A DNA stretch of 64,000 nucleotides from JADKAV01 sp963733395 (lineage in GTDB: Bacteria > Actinomycetota > Actinomycetes > S36-B12 > UBA10799): positions 1-64,000 of the forward strand of contig CAVTCZ010000019.1 of the NCBI GenBank assembly GCA_963733395.1. The letters run 5' to 3'. The notes below the pieces were generated by a model, which did not search any database, was not told where the DNA came from, and worked only from the letters and a program-made list of their open reading frames with translations. Positions 9,265-19,265 of the stretch are shown here, piece after piece. The position numbers and the translations under genes are program-made. Each line of letters begins with the position of its first letter. Position 1 is the first letter of the stretch.

Positions 9265-10693
9265 ATGTCTTCAGGTGCTGGCGGTGCGTCCGGCTTGTTC
9301 CTCGGCCTCGACCTCGGGACCAGCGGGCTGAAAGCGGCCGCCGTCCACGTCGACGGGCAGGTGGTTGCGCAGGCGGAGGCGGGCTACTCCATGGCCTGCC
9401 CCGAGCCGGGTTTCGCGCAGATCGATCCTGCTGCCTGGGAGGCTGCAGTCGAGCACGTGGTGGGCCAACTCGGCGGTCTCGAGTTCGCGGCCGTGGGGAT
9501 CGCCGGGCAGATGCACGGTGTCGTCCTGTTGGACGCCATCCGGGGCGGCGATCCGGCCGGCCGTCCTCTGGCCGGATCGCCGGGCCGAACCGCAGTTGGA
9601 CCGGTGGCGGGCTTTGTCCGGCGAGCAGCGTGCGCGGCTGGCCAATCCGCTCGCCGCGGGTATGGCCGGGCCCATCCTCGCGTGGCTGCAGGAGCACGAT
9701 CCCGCAGCGCTGCAGGACGCGGCGGTAGCGGTACAGCCGAAGGACTACGTGCGCACCCGCCTGGGCGGGCCGCCGGTCGGTGAGCGCAGCGATGCCTGCG
9801 CCACCCTGCTGTGGGACGTGCCCGCCGACGACTGGGCCCGCGATGTGGTGGCTGCGGTCGGGTTGCCCGAGAACCTGCTGCCGCAGATCGTGCCCAGTGA
9901 CCGGGTCGTCGCGACCGCTGCCCTGCCCGGTGCACCGGCGCTGGTGACCGGTGCCGGTGACACCCCCGCGGCGCTGCTGGGTCTCGGGGGTCTGGCCGAC
10001 GGGCAGGTCCAGGTCAATGTCGGTTCCGGCGTGCAGATCCTGATGAAGGCCGACCGCGCAGCCAGTTCCGGAACCGGTCACCCGCCTCTACGCCGACGCT
10101 GCCGGTGGCTGGTACGCGATGTGCGCGATCCAGGACGGTGGGCTCGCGCTGGACCGTGTGCGCCGGTGGCTGCAACTGGGCTGGGATGAGTTGTTCGCGA
10201 GGGCTGCTGATGCGTCACCCGGCGCCGGTGGGGTCAGCCTGCTCCCGTCGGGGATCGGTGACGCGGCGCCTGGATCGGCCTGAGTGACAAGACGACCGTG
10301 GACGACCTCGCCCGGGCGGCGGTGGAAGCCATGGTGTTCTCGATGCGTCGCGGGGTGGAACTGCTGGATCGGCCCTTCAGGTCGGTGCGGATGTCCGGTG
10401 GCGGCGCCCGACAACCGGTGGTTCCGCAGATGCTCGCCGACTTGCTCGGCGTACCGGTGTCGGTGATGCCCGATCGCAGCGCATCGGCCATCGGGGCCGC
10501 GATGCTGGCCGCCGCCGGTGTCGGTCAGCAGATCCCGGTCACCCGCGCCGGGGATGTGTTGCACGATCCGGTGGTCGCCCCCGCACTCGAGGGCGCCTAT
10601 CGAGCTCTGGCTGGCGGCGGGTGGCCGGCCCGTTCGACTGATTCCCAAACCCATCGTTGCGCCTGGGTAGCGTCAGCGCCATGCGCCGTTTGA
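9265..10693 (+). CDS. xylB: Xylulokinase (FGGY carbohydrate kinase), frameshifted
   Basis: The enzyme would phosphorylate D-xylulose with ATP. The N-terminal FGGY domain shows LFLGLDLGTSGLKAAAVHVDG, the phosphate-binding loop, and GIAGQMHGVVLLDA, the xylulokinase-type substrate motif with Met-His-Gly. The C-terminal domain shows GGGARQPVVPQMLADLLG, the adenosine-site motif. The frame is broken near 9541 (one extra base), near 10075 (one extra base) and near 10263. At the last break the usual GERTP...ARGA stretch is also shortened by about ten residues, so a small real deletion is possible. The ATG follows GGAAGGAGG. The 3' end runs into the promoter of the next gene. Confidence 0.75.
10668..10673 (+). 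promoter_or_regulatory. -10 box TAGCGT, leaderless layout
   Basis: TAGCGT lies 7 bases before the ATG at 10681, and no ribosome site is visible. It lies inside the 3' end of the xylulokinase frame. Confidence 0.45.
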
Positions 10694-11040
10694 TCTTGAT
10701 GCTGACCATCTCCGCCCTCGCGATGCTGTCGTTGGCCGCCCCCGCTCAGGCCGCCTCCTTCAAGAGTTGCGGCCCGGTGAAGGCCAAGATCGGTAACAAG
10801 AACTACGTGCTGGCCATCAAAGTCCAGGTCCGGGGCATGAGCTGCGCCGCCGCGAACGAGTTCTGGAAGGCATACGCGACCGGCGAGCAGGGTTCGGCGA
10901 CGGTCGAGGACATCCGGAAGAACTGCAAGCCCGGCTCCAAGGCAGCCCAGAAGGCAGCCGCCAAGAAGGGCCGGACAGCCGATGTCTGCCGCAGCAGCGA
11001 CGGCAAGATGATCACGAAGGCGTGGGTGCTGGGCGGCTGA
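10681..11040 (+). CDS. Small secreted protein of unknown function
   Basis: This 119-residue protein has a clear Sec signal peptide (MRRLILMLTISALAMLSLAA) with a cleavage site after PAQA near residue 24. The mature part is small and basic and contains four cysteines (SCGPVKAK, MSCAAANEFW, KNCKPGSK, DVCRSS). These could form two disulfides after export. I do not recognise the family. The pattern of a short basic exported protein with paired Cys resembles many actinobacterial secreted orphans. It is apparently leaderless and is followed by a complex hairpin. Confidence 0.7.
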   Translation: MRRLILMLTISALAMLSLAAPAQAASFKSCGPVKAKIGNKNYVLAIKVQVRGMSCAAANEFWKAYATGEQGSATVEDIRKNCKPGSKAAQKAAAKKGRTADVCRSSDGKMITKAWVLGG

Positions 11041-11098
11041 CCACGCCGGCCGCCGCTGGTCGGCTGATCCTTGAGCCGTTGGTGAGAGGTTGTCGCAC

Positions 11099-11135
11099 TT
11101 GGTGAGCGAACGACACGCGTGGCTTCGCTCACCAA
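11099..11135. repeat. Extragenic palindrome: 12-bp stem with CACGCGTG in the loop
   Basis: TTGGTGAGCGAA (11099-11110) pairs perfectly with TTCGCTCACCAA (11124-11135) around a 13-base loop containing the palindrome CACGCGTG. A competing outer pairing, GCCGTTGGTGAG (11074-11085) with CTCACCAACGGC (11128-11139), shares the right arm. It lies between convergent stops at 11040 and 11172 and is related to the element at 23995-24068. Confidence 0.7.
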
Positions 11136-11171
11136 CGGCACCGACCTCTGCAGCGCAAGCCGGCAGCCGGC

Positions 11172-13901
11172 TCAGCTCAGGCCGTGACGGGCGCGGCTGG
11201 CCTGTTCCTGGGCGCTGAACTGGTTGAAGCGGGGTAGGAACTTGTCCCACTCGATGATGTGGGAGTCGATCTCGGGGCCGTCGATGCAGGCGTGCTTGCG
11301 CACCGGCTTGCCGTCGATGACGACCGGCACCATGCAGGCCCCACACATCCCGGTCGCATCGACCATGATCGAGTTGAGGCTGGCCACGCAGGGCGTGTCG
11401 TACCCGCGGCTCAGGTCGCTGACCGCGCGCATCATCATCGGCGGGCCGATGGTCACGACCTCGGCCACGCGCCGTCCCTCGCTGCGCCGGTTGGCCTGCA
11501 GCATCTGCTCCAGCGGCCCGGTGACGAAGCCCGGCACGCCGAACGATCCGTCGTTGGTGGTGTAGACGACGTCGAGCTGGTCGCCGAACTCCGCCCGCAG
11601 CAGTCCTCGATCCGCTCCCCGGGATCCGTCCAGAACATCAGGTCGGCGCTGCGGAAGCCGGAGATCAGCGTGACGTGGTTGCCCACCCGCAGGTGCTCGC
11701 GCAGGATCGGGTAGACCGGCGGCAGGCCCAGACCGCCTGCGGTGAAGACCACGGTGGCGTCGGCGTCGTAGCGATGGATGTCGCTGGGGCGCCCGAGCGG
11801 CCCGGCGACCCCGGTGAACGCCTCGCCCACGGCCATCCGGTTGATCTCGATGCTGCTGGTGCCGACCCCCTGCACGACGAGGTCGATCGTGCCGGCCTCG
11901 GCGTCCCAGTCGGCCAGGGTGAGCGGGATGAGCTCGCCGTCGGGTTGCGGCAGCACGCGCACGAACTGCCCGGCCTGCGCCGACCTCGCGATCAGCGGCG
12001 CCCGCACGGTGAACTCGACGATGCCGTCGCTGAGGTCCGCCTTGGCCAGGATCGTCGCCTCGGTGGTCGCCAGTTCGGTGTAGTCGCCGGCACGCGCGAC
12101 GGACTCCCGGATGACGTCGGGGGTGAGGTCGTCGATCGCGAGGATCTCGCGGGCCGCCGACTGGCCGTCCCCGGCCGCCAGGATCGCCGTGGAACCACCG
12201 CGCGCGGCGTCACCGCCGGTGTACACCCCGGCCAGTGTGGTCTCCTGCGAACCCTTGTGGTCGAGGTTGATCGTGCCCCACTTGCGAGGTCTCCAGGCGC
12301 GGTTCCGAGTCCTTGATGATCGGGTTCGCGGCGTTGCCCAGGGCCATGATGACCAGGTCGGCCGGCTTGGTCGCGGTGCGGCCGGTCGACACCGGGCGAC
12401 GGCGTCCGGAGTCGTCGGGCTCCCCGAGTTCCATCTCATCGAGGACCGCGGCCTTCACGAAGCCACGGTCGTCACCGAGGAACTCGACCGGTGAGCGCAA
12501 CTCCTCGAACGTGATGCCCTCCTCGAGCGCGTGGTGCTGCTCCTCGACCCGGGCCGGCATCTCGGCCTGGGTGCGGCGGTACACGATCGTGACGTGGCCG
12601 CCGAGGCGCCGGGCGGTTCGCGCGGCGTCCATCGCCGTGTTGCCGCCGCCGATGACCAGGACCTGCTTGCCCTCGGTCTCGGGCAGCGGGGTCTCGTAGT
12701 CCGAGCGCAGCCCCTGCATCAGGTTGACCCGGGTGAGGAACTCGTTGGCCGACATCACGTTCAGCAGGTGCTCGCCGGGGACGTTCATGAACCGCGGCAG
12801 GCCGGCGCCGGTGCCCACGAAGATCCGGGCGAAGCCCGCGTCGCGCAGGTCCTGCAGGGTGGCGGTCTTGCCGACCACGAAGTTCATCACGAAGCGTCCG
12901 CCGAGCAGCCGGATCTTGGCCACGACGTCGTCGATCAACTCGTTGGGCAGGCGGAACTCGGGGATGCCGTAGCGCAGCACCCCGCCGAGGGCGTGGAAGG
13001 CCTCGAACACCGTCACCGGGAATCCCTGCTCCGCCAGCAGGTAGGCGTTGATGAGCCCGGACGGCCCCGAGCCGATGATGGCCACCGGGGGGTGCGTGGC
13101 CGTCTCCCACGGGTCGCGCACGCCGGCGAACCGACGCTGCGTCGCCTGTGGGTCGACGAGCTTCTCCCGCTCGGGCAGGAACCACTCGAGCTGGCCGATG
13201 GCGATGGGCGTCTTCTGGATGCACGCGCCCTGGCACTGCAATTCCTGCGGGCACACCCGGCCGGTGACGTCGGGCAGCGGGTTGCTCGACTCCATCAGTT
13301 CCAGCGCCTCGCGGAACTGGTTCTTGCCGATCAGCTCGATCACCTGCGGGATGTGGATGGCCACCGGACACCCGCCGGTGGGTTCCCGGCACCCGGCCAG
13401 GAACACCCCGAGTTCGCACGGCTTCTCCTCGCACTGCTTGTCGCGCAGCACCTCCAGCCACACCAGCAGGTCCACCTCGCGCTGGGTGTAGCCCTGCTCC
13501 AGGTAGCCCAGGAAGCCCTGGTTGACCAGGCCGAAGTCGTGGGCCCGGGCGTCGGCGTCGCGCACGAACGGCTCGATGGCGTTCTGCGCCGGCCACCCCT
13601 TCGACAGTCCGGCGAACATCGGGTAGCGGTCCGACAGGTGGGCGTCGATGGCGCGGATGAACTTGCGCTTGCCCGCCAGGGGCAGGTCCCAGATGAAGCG
13701 CATCAGCACGGTGCTGCTGTCGTCCCCGCGCACCAGCATCGACCACATGCTCCTGGTGAACTCCTCGCCCAGCTCGGGCTGCCGGAACTCCCAGGCCACC
13801 GCCTGCATGCCCTCGGAGATGAAGACGTCGCGGAAGGCCCGCGGATCGCTCTCCAAACGCCTGCGCAGCAGGTCCACCTGATGGTCGAGCTCAGCGGTCA
13901 T
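11172..13901 (-). CDS. Fused GltD-like plus FNR-like flavoprotein (NfnAB-like), frameshifted
   Basis: The restored product is about 909 residues. A 130-residue N-terminal region is followed by a GltD-type Fe-S domain (CREPTGGCPVAIHIPQVI and CPQELQCQGACIQK) and two dinucleotide-binding folds (AIIGSGPSGLINAYLLAEQG for FAD; VLVIGGGNTAMDAARTARRL for NAD(P)H). The C-terminal third is a ferredoxin-NADP reductase/PyrK-like module with FTAGGLGLPPVYPILREHL and a terminal 2Fe-2S-type cluster (GMCGACMVPVV...HACIDGPEI). In NfnAB these two modules are separate subunits of an electron-bifurcating ferredoxin:NADP oxidoreductase. The start overlaps the stop of the NifJ gene (ATGA), so the two are probably made in a fixed ratio. 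Single-base breaks lie near 12285 and 11600. Bifurcation is an inference from domain order only. Confidence 0.8.
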
Positions 13902-16900
13902 TTGATGATCTCCGCGTCGCAGTTGGCGCGCACCCGTTCGATGCGCTTGGCGATGTCCGGGGTCACCTCGACGGTGTCGGCGGCACCGGGGATCATCCGG
14001 GCGATCACCCGGGCCTCGCCGTCGATGACCACCGTGGTCTTGGCGAAGAACTGGGGCAACTCCTGGTAGCAGGTGCCGCAGTCGTTGCACAACGCCTCGT
14101 CGGCGGGGTCGAGCCAGACGGGACCGTGGCCCGCATCGGCCGGCGCAGTCTCCGCGGCCGGGGTGCTGGTGGCGGCCGGTGACATGGACGGCAGCGCCGC
14201 ACCGGCACCCACCGGCGCCCGGCTCGACGTCGCCAGCTCCGACATGGCCCGGGCGATGTCGTCCAGCGAACTCTCGCGGGCTGCGGCGGCCTCTTCGTAC
14301 TTCGACCGCAGTTCCTCGATGTCCGCGCGGTGCAGTGCGGTCAGCTTCGCCTCATGGACGCCGGACAGGTACTGCAGGGTCTGCCAGTAGCGGCGCCGGT
14401 CCTCGACCAGCGAGACGATCGAGTGCGAGCAGACGACCTTGATCAGGTGCCGGTCGTCGTCGGTCGCGTAGATGAACGGCAGGTGGTCGGCGCGCTGGTC
14501 CGCGGGCAACTCGACGTACTCGTCGATGGGCACGGCGCTGGCTTCCTCGTCGGGCGCCAGCTTCCGGAACTGCTTCTTGAACCGCACCTCGCCGAGTGCG
14601 AACTCCGCCGGTGTCAGCGGGGTGGTCAGCAACTGCAGAGCGCCGTCGTCATCGAGGTACTCCAGCGTCTTCGTGGTCCACGGCTTGTCGGCGTCGGGGT
14701 TGCCCTCGATCGAGTACCAATCGTGCATGGTGGTTCCGTGCCGCGGGTCGTGGACGAACAGCGGATGCATCCGGCTCTCGACCGCCATCCGCGCCCGGGC
14801 GTTCGACGACGACTCCGGAATGCCGTGTTCGGACCCGCAGGGGGTGTAGACGTTCATGACGGCCGGCGCCGGCTGGTACTCCAGGTAATCCATCGTCGTC
14901 TGCAGGAAGTGCCCGTGGAACGCGGTGCTGGTCGAGCAGGCGTACACGTGCGGGTGGAAGGAGGCGAGCAGGGCGAGTTCCTTGCGCGCCTCGTGCTTGC
15001 CGGAGTGCGAGCCGCCGAAGCGGGAGAGGTCGGAGTCCTGTCCGGTGAAGCTGGAGGTGGAAGCCTGGCCGCCGGTGTTGGAGTATGCCCCCGAGTCCAG
15101 GACCAGCATCTTGAGCGGGGTGTCGCTGGCCAGGATCCGGGACATCGCGCCGAAGCCGATGTCGTAACTGGCACCGTCGCCGCCGATGGACATGACGGTG
15201 GGCAGCAGCGCGAGTTCCTCGGGCGTGAACTTCTCCCACGACAGCGTGCGCAACTCGGGCTCGTGCTGTGCGGCGTCGTAGGCGTCGTCGAGTTCGAGGG
15301 CGGCGATCCGCAGGGCCCGCACATCGGCGGTCATCTGTGCCGAGATCCCCTCGAAGATCCCCTTGGCCAGCGGGGCGCTGTCCTGGAACAGGCTGTTCAC
15401 CCACGGGTCGCTGTAGGAGTTGTAGGGCATGGTCGAGGCGTAGACGCTGCTGCACCCGGTGGCGTTCGCGATGACGACCGGGGACGGGCCGTTGCCGGTG
15501 GGGCCGCCCTCGTAGAAGTAGAGCCTGTTCTCCAGCGTCGTGAGCGCCCCTTCGATCCGCTGCCGCCGGTCGGCGTCGTCGACGGTGTCGAGCTTGTCCC
15601 GCAACGCCGTCACCAGTTCGTCGAGTTCCCGCTGGTGGGCATGCCGTCGATCGTCGGCGAGCGCGTGGCTGGTGGCCATCACGAGCCGGAGCGCGGTGAC
15701 CTCCCCGCAGCCACGGCAGGCACCGTGTCCGCCGGTCGTGGAGTAGAAGTTGGCCCGGTCCAGCATGAGCCGTTTCAGATCGCCGTCCGGGCTGGTCGAG
15801 TCCTCGAGGAACCGCGCCGGTGTGTTCGGCAGCTCGCTCATGAACTCGAACCGCTCCTGCAGCGTCGCGAGCACATCGGTGTCCTCGTCCAGGGCGGTCA
15901 GGGCGCCGGGGCCGCAGACCTCGATGCATTCCAGGCAGCCGGTGCACTTCCACGGGTCGACGGTCGCAGCGAACAGCGCGCCGGTGCCGGCGACAGAGCC
16001 TTCCATCGCATCGAAGAAGGGGCGCGTGCGGGCCACCGGGTACGTGGCGAGTTTGGCGACGAGCCGGTCGAAGTTGCGCCGCAGCGTCGGCTGTCCCCAG
16101 TCGATGCCCGCGCCCACCTCGGCGACGATCTCGTCGAACGGCCGGGCGGTCTTGTCCTGCCGGTAGGACTCGCGCACCTGCTCGGACAGGGTGTAGACGT
16201 GCGCCCGCAGCGCTTCCCGCTGCGGCTCGGTGATGTCGAGGTCCCGGATGCCGGTCAGGATCAGATCGTGGATCTCGTGGATCACGTTGGGGATCGCGGC
16301 ATCGGGGCAGGCCAGGGCGCACTCCATGCACCCCGTGCAGGTCGCGAAGTCGAACGCGGGCACGGTGCGCCGGAACAGGCCCTTGTCCTTCGCGGCGGCC
16401 GTTCCCGCAGGCATGAACAGCCCGGCTCCGGGCAGCACCGGTGCCTCGCCGATCGTCCCCTCGCGGAACGGCCGGGCCGTGGCGTCCTCGTAGTAGGCCG
16501 GGTCGAACAGTCCGGCGGTGCTCGCGGCGGTGGCGCACATCCCCGCAGAGGGCGCCACGCTGTGCCGCAGGGACACCGGCGGCGCCTCGTCGATGGCGAG
16601 GAAGAGCGGCGTGTCGTACTCGACGACCCGGGTGGCCTCCATACCCTCGCGGATGACCGCCATGTTGCCGTCGACGACAGCGTGACCCTTGCCGCCGAAC
16701 TTCTTCAGGATCTGGGCGTGGACCTTCTCGGCGATGGCTTCTTTGGATGCCCCGCCGGACACCCGATCGACATGTCCGACCACCGCACCGATGAACGCGA
16801 TGCCCATCATGCGGGTTTCCAGATCGGCCGTGGGCGCGTGCCGCTTGGCCACGCTGAAGGCGTCGACGACCAGGAAGCGGATCCGCCGGTCGCGGATAGT

Positions 16901-19006
16901 GCGACGGGCATGCCGGGGCAGTTCCCGCCAGACGTCTTCGGGCGAGAGGTCGGACTGCAGGATGAACGTGCCGCCCTCGACCAGACCCTTGAGCGGGTTC
17001 GCGTGGATGAACGCGCGGTGGTCCGGCGAGACGACGACCTCGACGTCCTCGAGTTCGGCATTGGTGAGCAGGACGGGTTCCGGGCTGAGCGTGATGTAGT
17101 AGTTGGTGGGTGCGCCGCTCTTCTCCGAGCCGTACTTCGGGGCGGACTTGGAGTGCATCTCCAGCACGCCGGCGAGGATGTCGGTGAGCAGTTTGCCCGT
17201 GGCGATGGTGCCGTAGCCGCCGACGGAATGGAACCGGATCCGGATCGCAGATGGTGGCAGCAGCACCGGGTTGGGCTCGGTCTGCAACGCCATCAGTTCG
17301 GTCTCGGGGTAGGCCGCGCGCAGCCGGTCCTGCATCTGCGCCATATGCACTGAGGCCGTCTTTTCGAAGAACTGGGAACCCAGGTAGACCAGCGGTGCGC
17401 CGTTGGTTTCGGTCATCTGCTCGAACGCGGCGATGATGTGGCGCGGCTGCACGTCATGGCCGCCGAGCCCGAAGATCGCGGTCGTCAGACGTGGTTGCGC
17501 CGCCAGCGCCGGGATGCCGTCGTGGCGCTGCTGCGTGGCGTTGGCCCCGGCCCGGAACAGTGCTTGGGTGACCAGGCCGGTCAGCGCGGTCTGGTCCGAG
17601 CGCTCCAGCACGGTGATCGCTTTCGCGCCCGAGATGGCGGCGATGAACTCGGCTTCCGGGAACGGCTGGAGCAGTTTCACGGACACCACGCCGACCTTCA
17701 TGCCGCGCTCGCGCAGCACGGGCAGGACGGCGCGGACATCATCGGTGATCGAGCCGAGGCCGACCATGATGTAGTCGGCGTCCTCGCAGTCGTAAGCCAT
17801 CACCGGGGAGTACGTGCGTCCGGTGAGCTCGGCGTACTCGGTCATCGCCCGGCGGGTCAATGCGGGCACGGCATTGGCGAAGTGGGTTCGGTGGTCGGCG
17901 GCCCCGGCCTGGAAATCGGGCTGGTTCTGCACGGCCCCGGTCAGTCCCGGGGTGTTGACGTCCACCAGGGCGGGCACGAGTTGGCGGGTGCCCTTCTCGA
18001 AGGCGTTGAGCCACTGGCGCCGCCACTGGTCGTGGAGTTCCTCGGGTACGAAACGCAGGGTCTGGTCGATCAGGTGGCCCTCGTTGTCCGGTTCGACCTG
18101 ATCGGCGGTGTCGTCGAGGTGGGCGATCAGCGCTGCGAGGTCCGCCGGACGGAAGTCGTCGCGGTGGCGTTCGAGGTACTGGGTCAAACCGAAGACCCGC
18201 CCCTTGGCGCCGAACAGCACGTCCTGGGCCACCGTCGGGCTCTGGATCCGGCCGGCCGGATCGCCGAGGTACTCGCGCAACAATTCCGGTTCGGGCAGCA
18301 GTGCCTCGCTGAGCATGTGGCTGGTGGAGAACCCGTCCATGGCGTTGGCCACCGGGATCAGGGACAGAGCGGACGTCCGGTAGGAGATCGCCGCCAGATC
18401 GGCGGCCTCCTGCGGGTTCGAGCCGAACAGGATCGTGTAGCCGGCGGACAGCAGTGCGTAGACGTCGTCGTGGCCGGCCATGACGTTCAGGGAGTGCTTG
18501 GAGACCACCCGCGCGGCCACCTGCAGCACGAAGCCACCGGTCTTCTTGCCGACGGTGACGTAGTGCGACTCCATCGCGTAGAGGATGCCCTGGCTCGAGG
18601 AGGCGTTGGAGATGAACTGCCCCCCGGTCAGCGCCGCACCCAGCGCCCCACTCTGGGCCGAGTGCTCACCTTCGGGTTCGAAGAAGAAGGGGTGCTTGCC
18701 CCACACGTTCACGCCACCTTCGGCACGGGCCGCTTCGAACAGTTCGGAGATCTCGGTCGATGGGGTGATCGGATAGCCGATGACGCCGCCGCAGACATGG
18801 CGCATGACGTGGGCGATCGCACCGTTGCCGTGGATCACCGCCGGCAGTCCCGGGTATGCCGGCGGTCCGAGGACCGGGGGGTGGTCGGCAGTCGCCACCG
18901 CGATGTCGGCCGGCGAACTGTCGTCACCGGTCCCTCGCGAGTCGTTGTCCGTTGCGGGCGAGGAAGCGCTGTCCTCGTACTTCGTGGTCGTGTTGCTGTC
19001 GCTCAT
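13898..19006 (-). CDS. nifJ: Extended pyruvate/2-oxoacid:ferredoxin oxidoreductase (NifJ-type), 1702 residues
   Basis: Single-chain PFOR converts a 2-oxoacid plus CoA to acyl-CoA, CO2 and reduced ferredoxin. Domains are in NifJ order: the alpha/pyrimidine-binding domain (GGVIGYPITPSTEISELFEA), a transketolase-C-like domain, the gamma domain (HSVGGYGTIATGKLL, about residue 595), two 4Fe-4S motifs (CTGCMECALACPDAA about 887; CTGCLECIEVCGPGAL about 1019), and the TPP domain (CRGCGE about 1097; SIGGDGASYDIGFGAM about 1275). Usual NifJ length is near 1200. The excess is an acidic Ser/Thr-rich leader of about 48 residues and a long C-terminal extension. That extension has an Ala/Pro-rich linker and one more cysteine cluster (CNDCGTCYQ, 1640-1646, with Cys1696). 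The frame is intact for 5.1 kb. The ribosome site is AAGGTGAGG. Confidence 0.9.
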   Translation of the reverse strand: MSDSNTTTKYEDSASSPATDNDSRGTGDDSSPADIAVATADHPPVLGPPAYPGLPAVIHGNGAIAHVMRHVCGGVIGYPITPSTEISELFEAARAEGGVNVWGKHPFFFEPEGEHSAQSGALGAALTGGQFISNASSSQGILYAMESHYVTVGKKTGGFVLQVAARVVSKHSLNVMAGHDDVYALLSAGYTILFGSNPQEAADLAAISYRTSALSLIPVANAMDGFSTSHMLSEALLPEPELLREYLGDPAGRIQSPTVAQDVLFGAKGRVFGLTQYLERHRDDFRPADLAALIAHLDDTADQVEPDNEGHLIDQTLRFVPEELHDQWRRQWLNAFEKGTRQLVPALVDVNTPGLTGAVQNQPDFQAGAADHRTHFANAVPALTRRAMTEYAELTGRTYSPVMAYDCEDADYIMVGLGSITDDVRAVLPVLRERGMKVGVVSVKLLQPFPEAEFIAAISGAKAITVLERSDQTALTGLVTQALFRAGANATQQRHDGIPALAAQPRLTTAIFGLGGHDVQPRHIIAAFEQMTETNGAPLVYLGSQFFEKTASVHMAQMQDRLRAAYPETELMALQTEPNPVLLPPSAIRIRFHSVGGYGTIATGKLLTDILAGVLEMHSKSAPKYGSEKSGAPTNYYITLSPEPVLLTNAELEDVEVVVSPDHRAFIHANPLKGLVEGGTFILQSDLSPEDVWRELPRHARRTIRDRRIRFLVVDAFSVAKRHAPTADLETRMMGIAFIGAVVGHVDRVSGGASKEAIAEKVHAQILKKFGGKGHAVVDGNMAVIREGMEATRVVEYDTPLFLAIDEAPPVSLRHSVAPSAGMCATAASTAGLFDPAYYEDATARPFREGTIGEAPVLPGAGLFMPAGTAAAKDKGLFRRTVPAFDFATCTGCMECALACPDAAIPNVIHEIHDLILTGIRDLDITEPQREALRAHVYTLSEQVRESYRQDKTARPFDEIVAEVGAGIDWGQPTLRRNFDRLVAKLATYPVARTRPFFDAMEGSVAGTGALFAATVDPWKCTGCLECIEVCGPGALTALDEDTDVLATLQERFEFMSELPNTPARFLEDSTSPDGDLKRLMLDRANFYSTTGGHGACRGCGEVTALRLVMATSHALADDRRHAHQRELDELVTALRDKLDTVDDADRRQRIEGALTTLENRLYFYEGGPTGNGPSPVVIANATGCSSVYASTMPYNSYSDPWVNSLFQDSAPLAKGIFEGISAQMTADVRALRIAALELDDAYDAAQHEPELRTLSWEKFTPEELALLPTVMSIGGDGASYDIGFGAMSRILASDTPLKMLVLDSGAYSNTGGQASTSSFTGQDSDLSRFGGSHSGKHEARKELALLASFHPHVYACSTSTAFHGHFLQTTMDYLEYQPAPAVMNVYTPCGSEHGIPESSSNARARMAVESRMHPLFVHDPRHGTTMHDWYSIEGNPDADKPWTTKTLEYLDDDGALQLLTTPLTPAEFALGEVRFKKQFRKLAPDEEASAVPIDEYVELPADQRADHLPFIYATDDDRHLIKVVCSHSIVSLVEDRRRYWQTLQYLSGVHEAKLTALHRADIEELRSKYEEAAAARESSLDDIARAMSELATSSRAPVGAGAALPSMSPAATSTPAAETAPADAGHGPVWLDPADEALCNDCGTCYQELPQFFAKTTVVIDGEARVIARMIPGAADTVEVTPDIAKRIERVRANCDAEIIK

Positions 19007-19051
19007 AGCCTCACCTTCACGTCGAGTATCCCACTTCTAGCTGATGCGGCG

Positions 19052-19079
19052 AGCGTAGAGCACTTGATTCGGCAATCAA
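19052..19079 (-). promoter_or_regulatory. Candidate promoter of the nifJ operon with inverted repeat
   Basis: On the minus strand TTGATT (19074-19079) and TACGCT (19052-19057) are 16 bases apart. The -35 half belongs to a perfect inverted repeat, TTGATT-CGGC-AATCAA on the plus strand (19064-19079), a plausible operator. Confidence 0.4.
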
Positions 19080-19265
19080 TCTCGAAACTGCCGAAGGCGC
19101 CCGTACCGGCGGTGCCTCAACCACGGACCGATTCGTCCCGGTGCGGTGACGCTGGGTGACAACCGTCGGCCCCGGTGGGATGGACTGCTCGATAGGCGGG
19201 GGCGCCACCCCGTCTACGCTCCCGCAGGCCTGCCGCCCGAGTCAATCGGCCTGCCGGAACACCGC

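Noticed and set aside
14330..17353. Long open frame on the plus strand opposite nifJ (about 1000 codons)
   Set aside because: It is an antisense shadow of a G+C-rich gene. It has no family motifs, and the minus strand carries all PFOR signatures.
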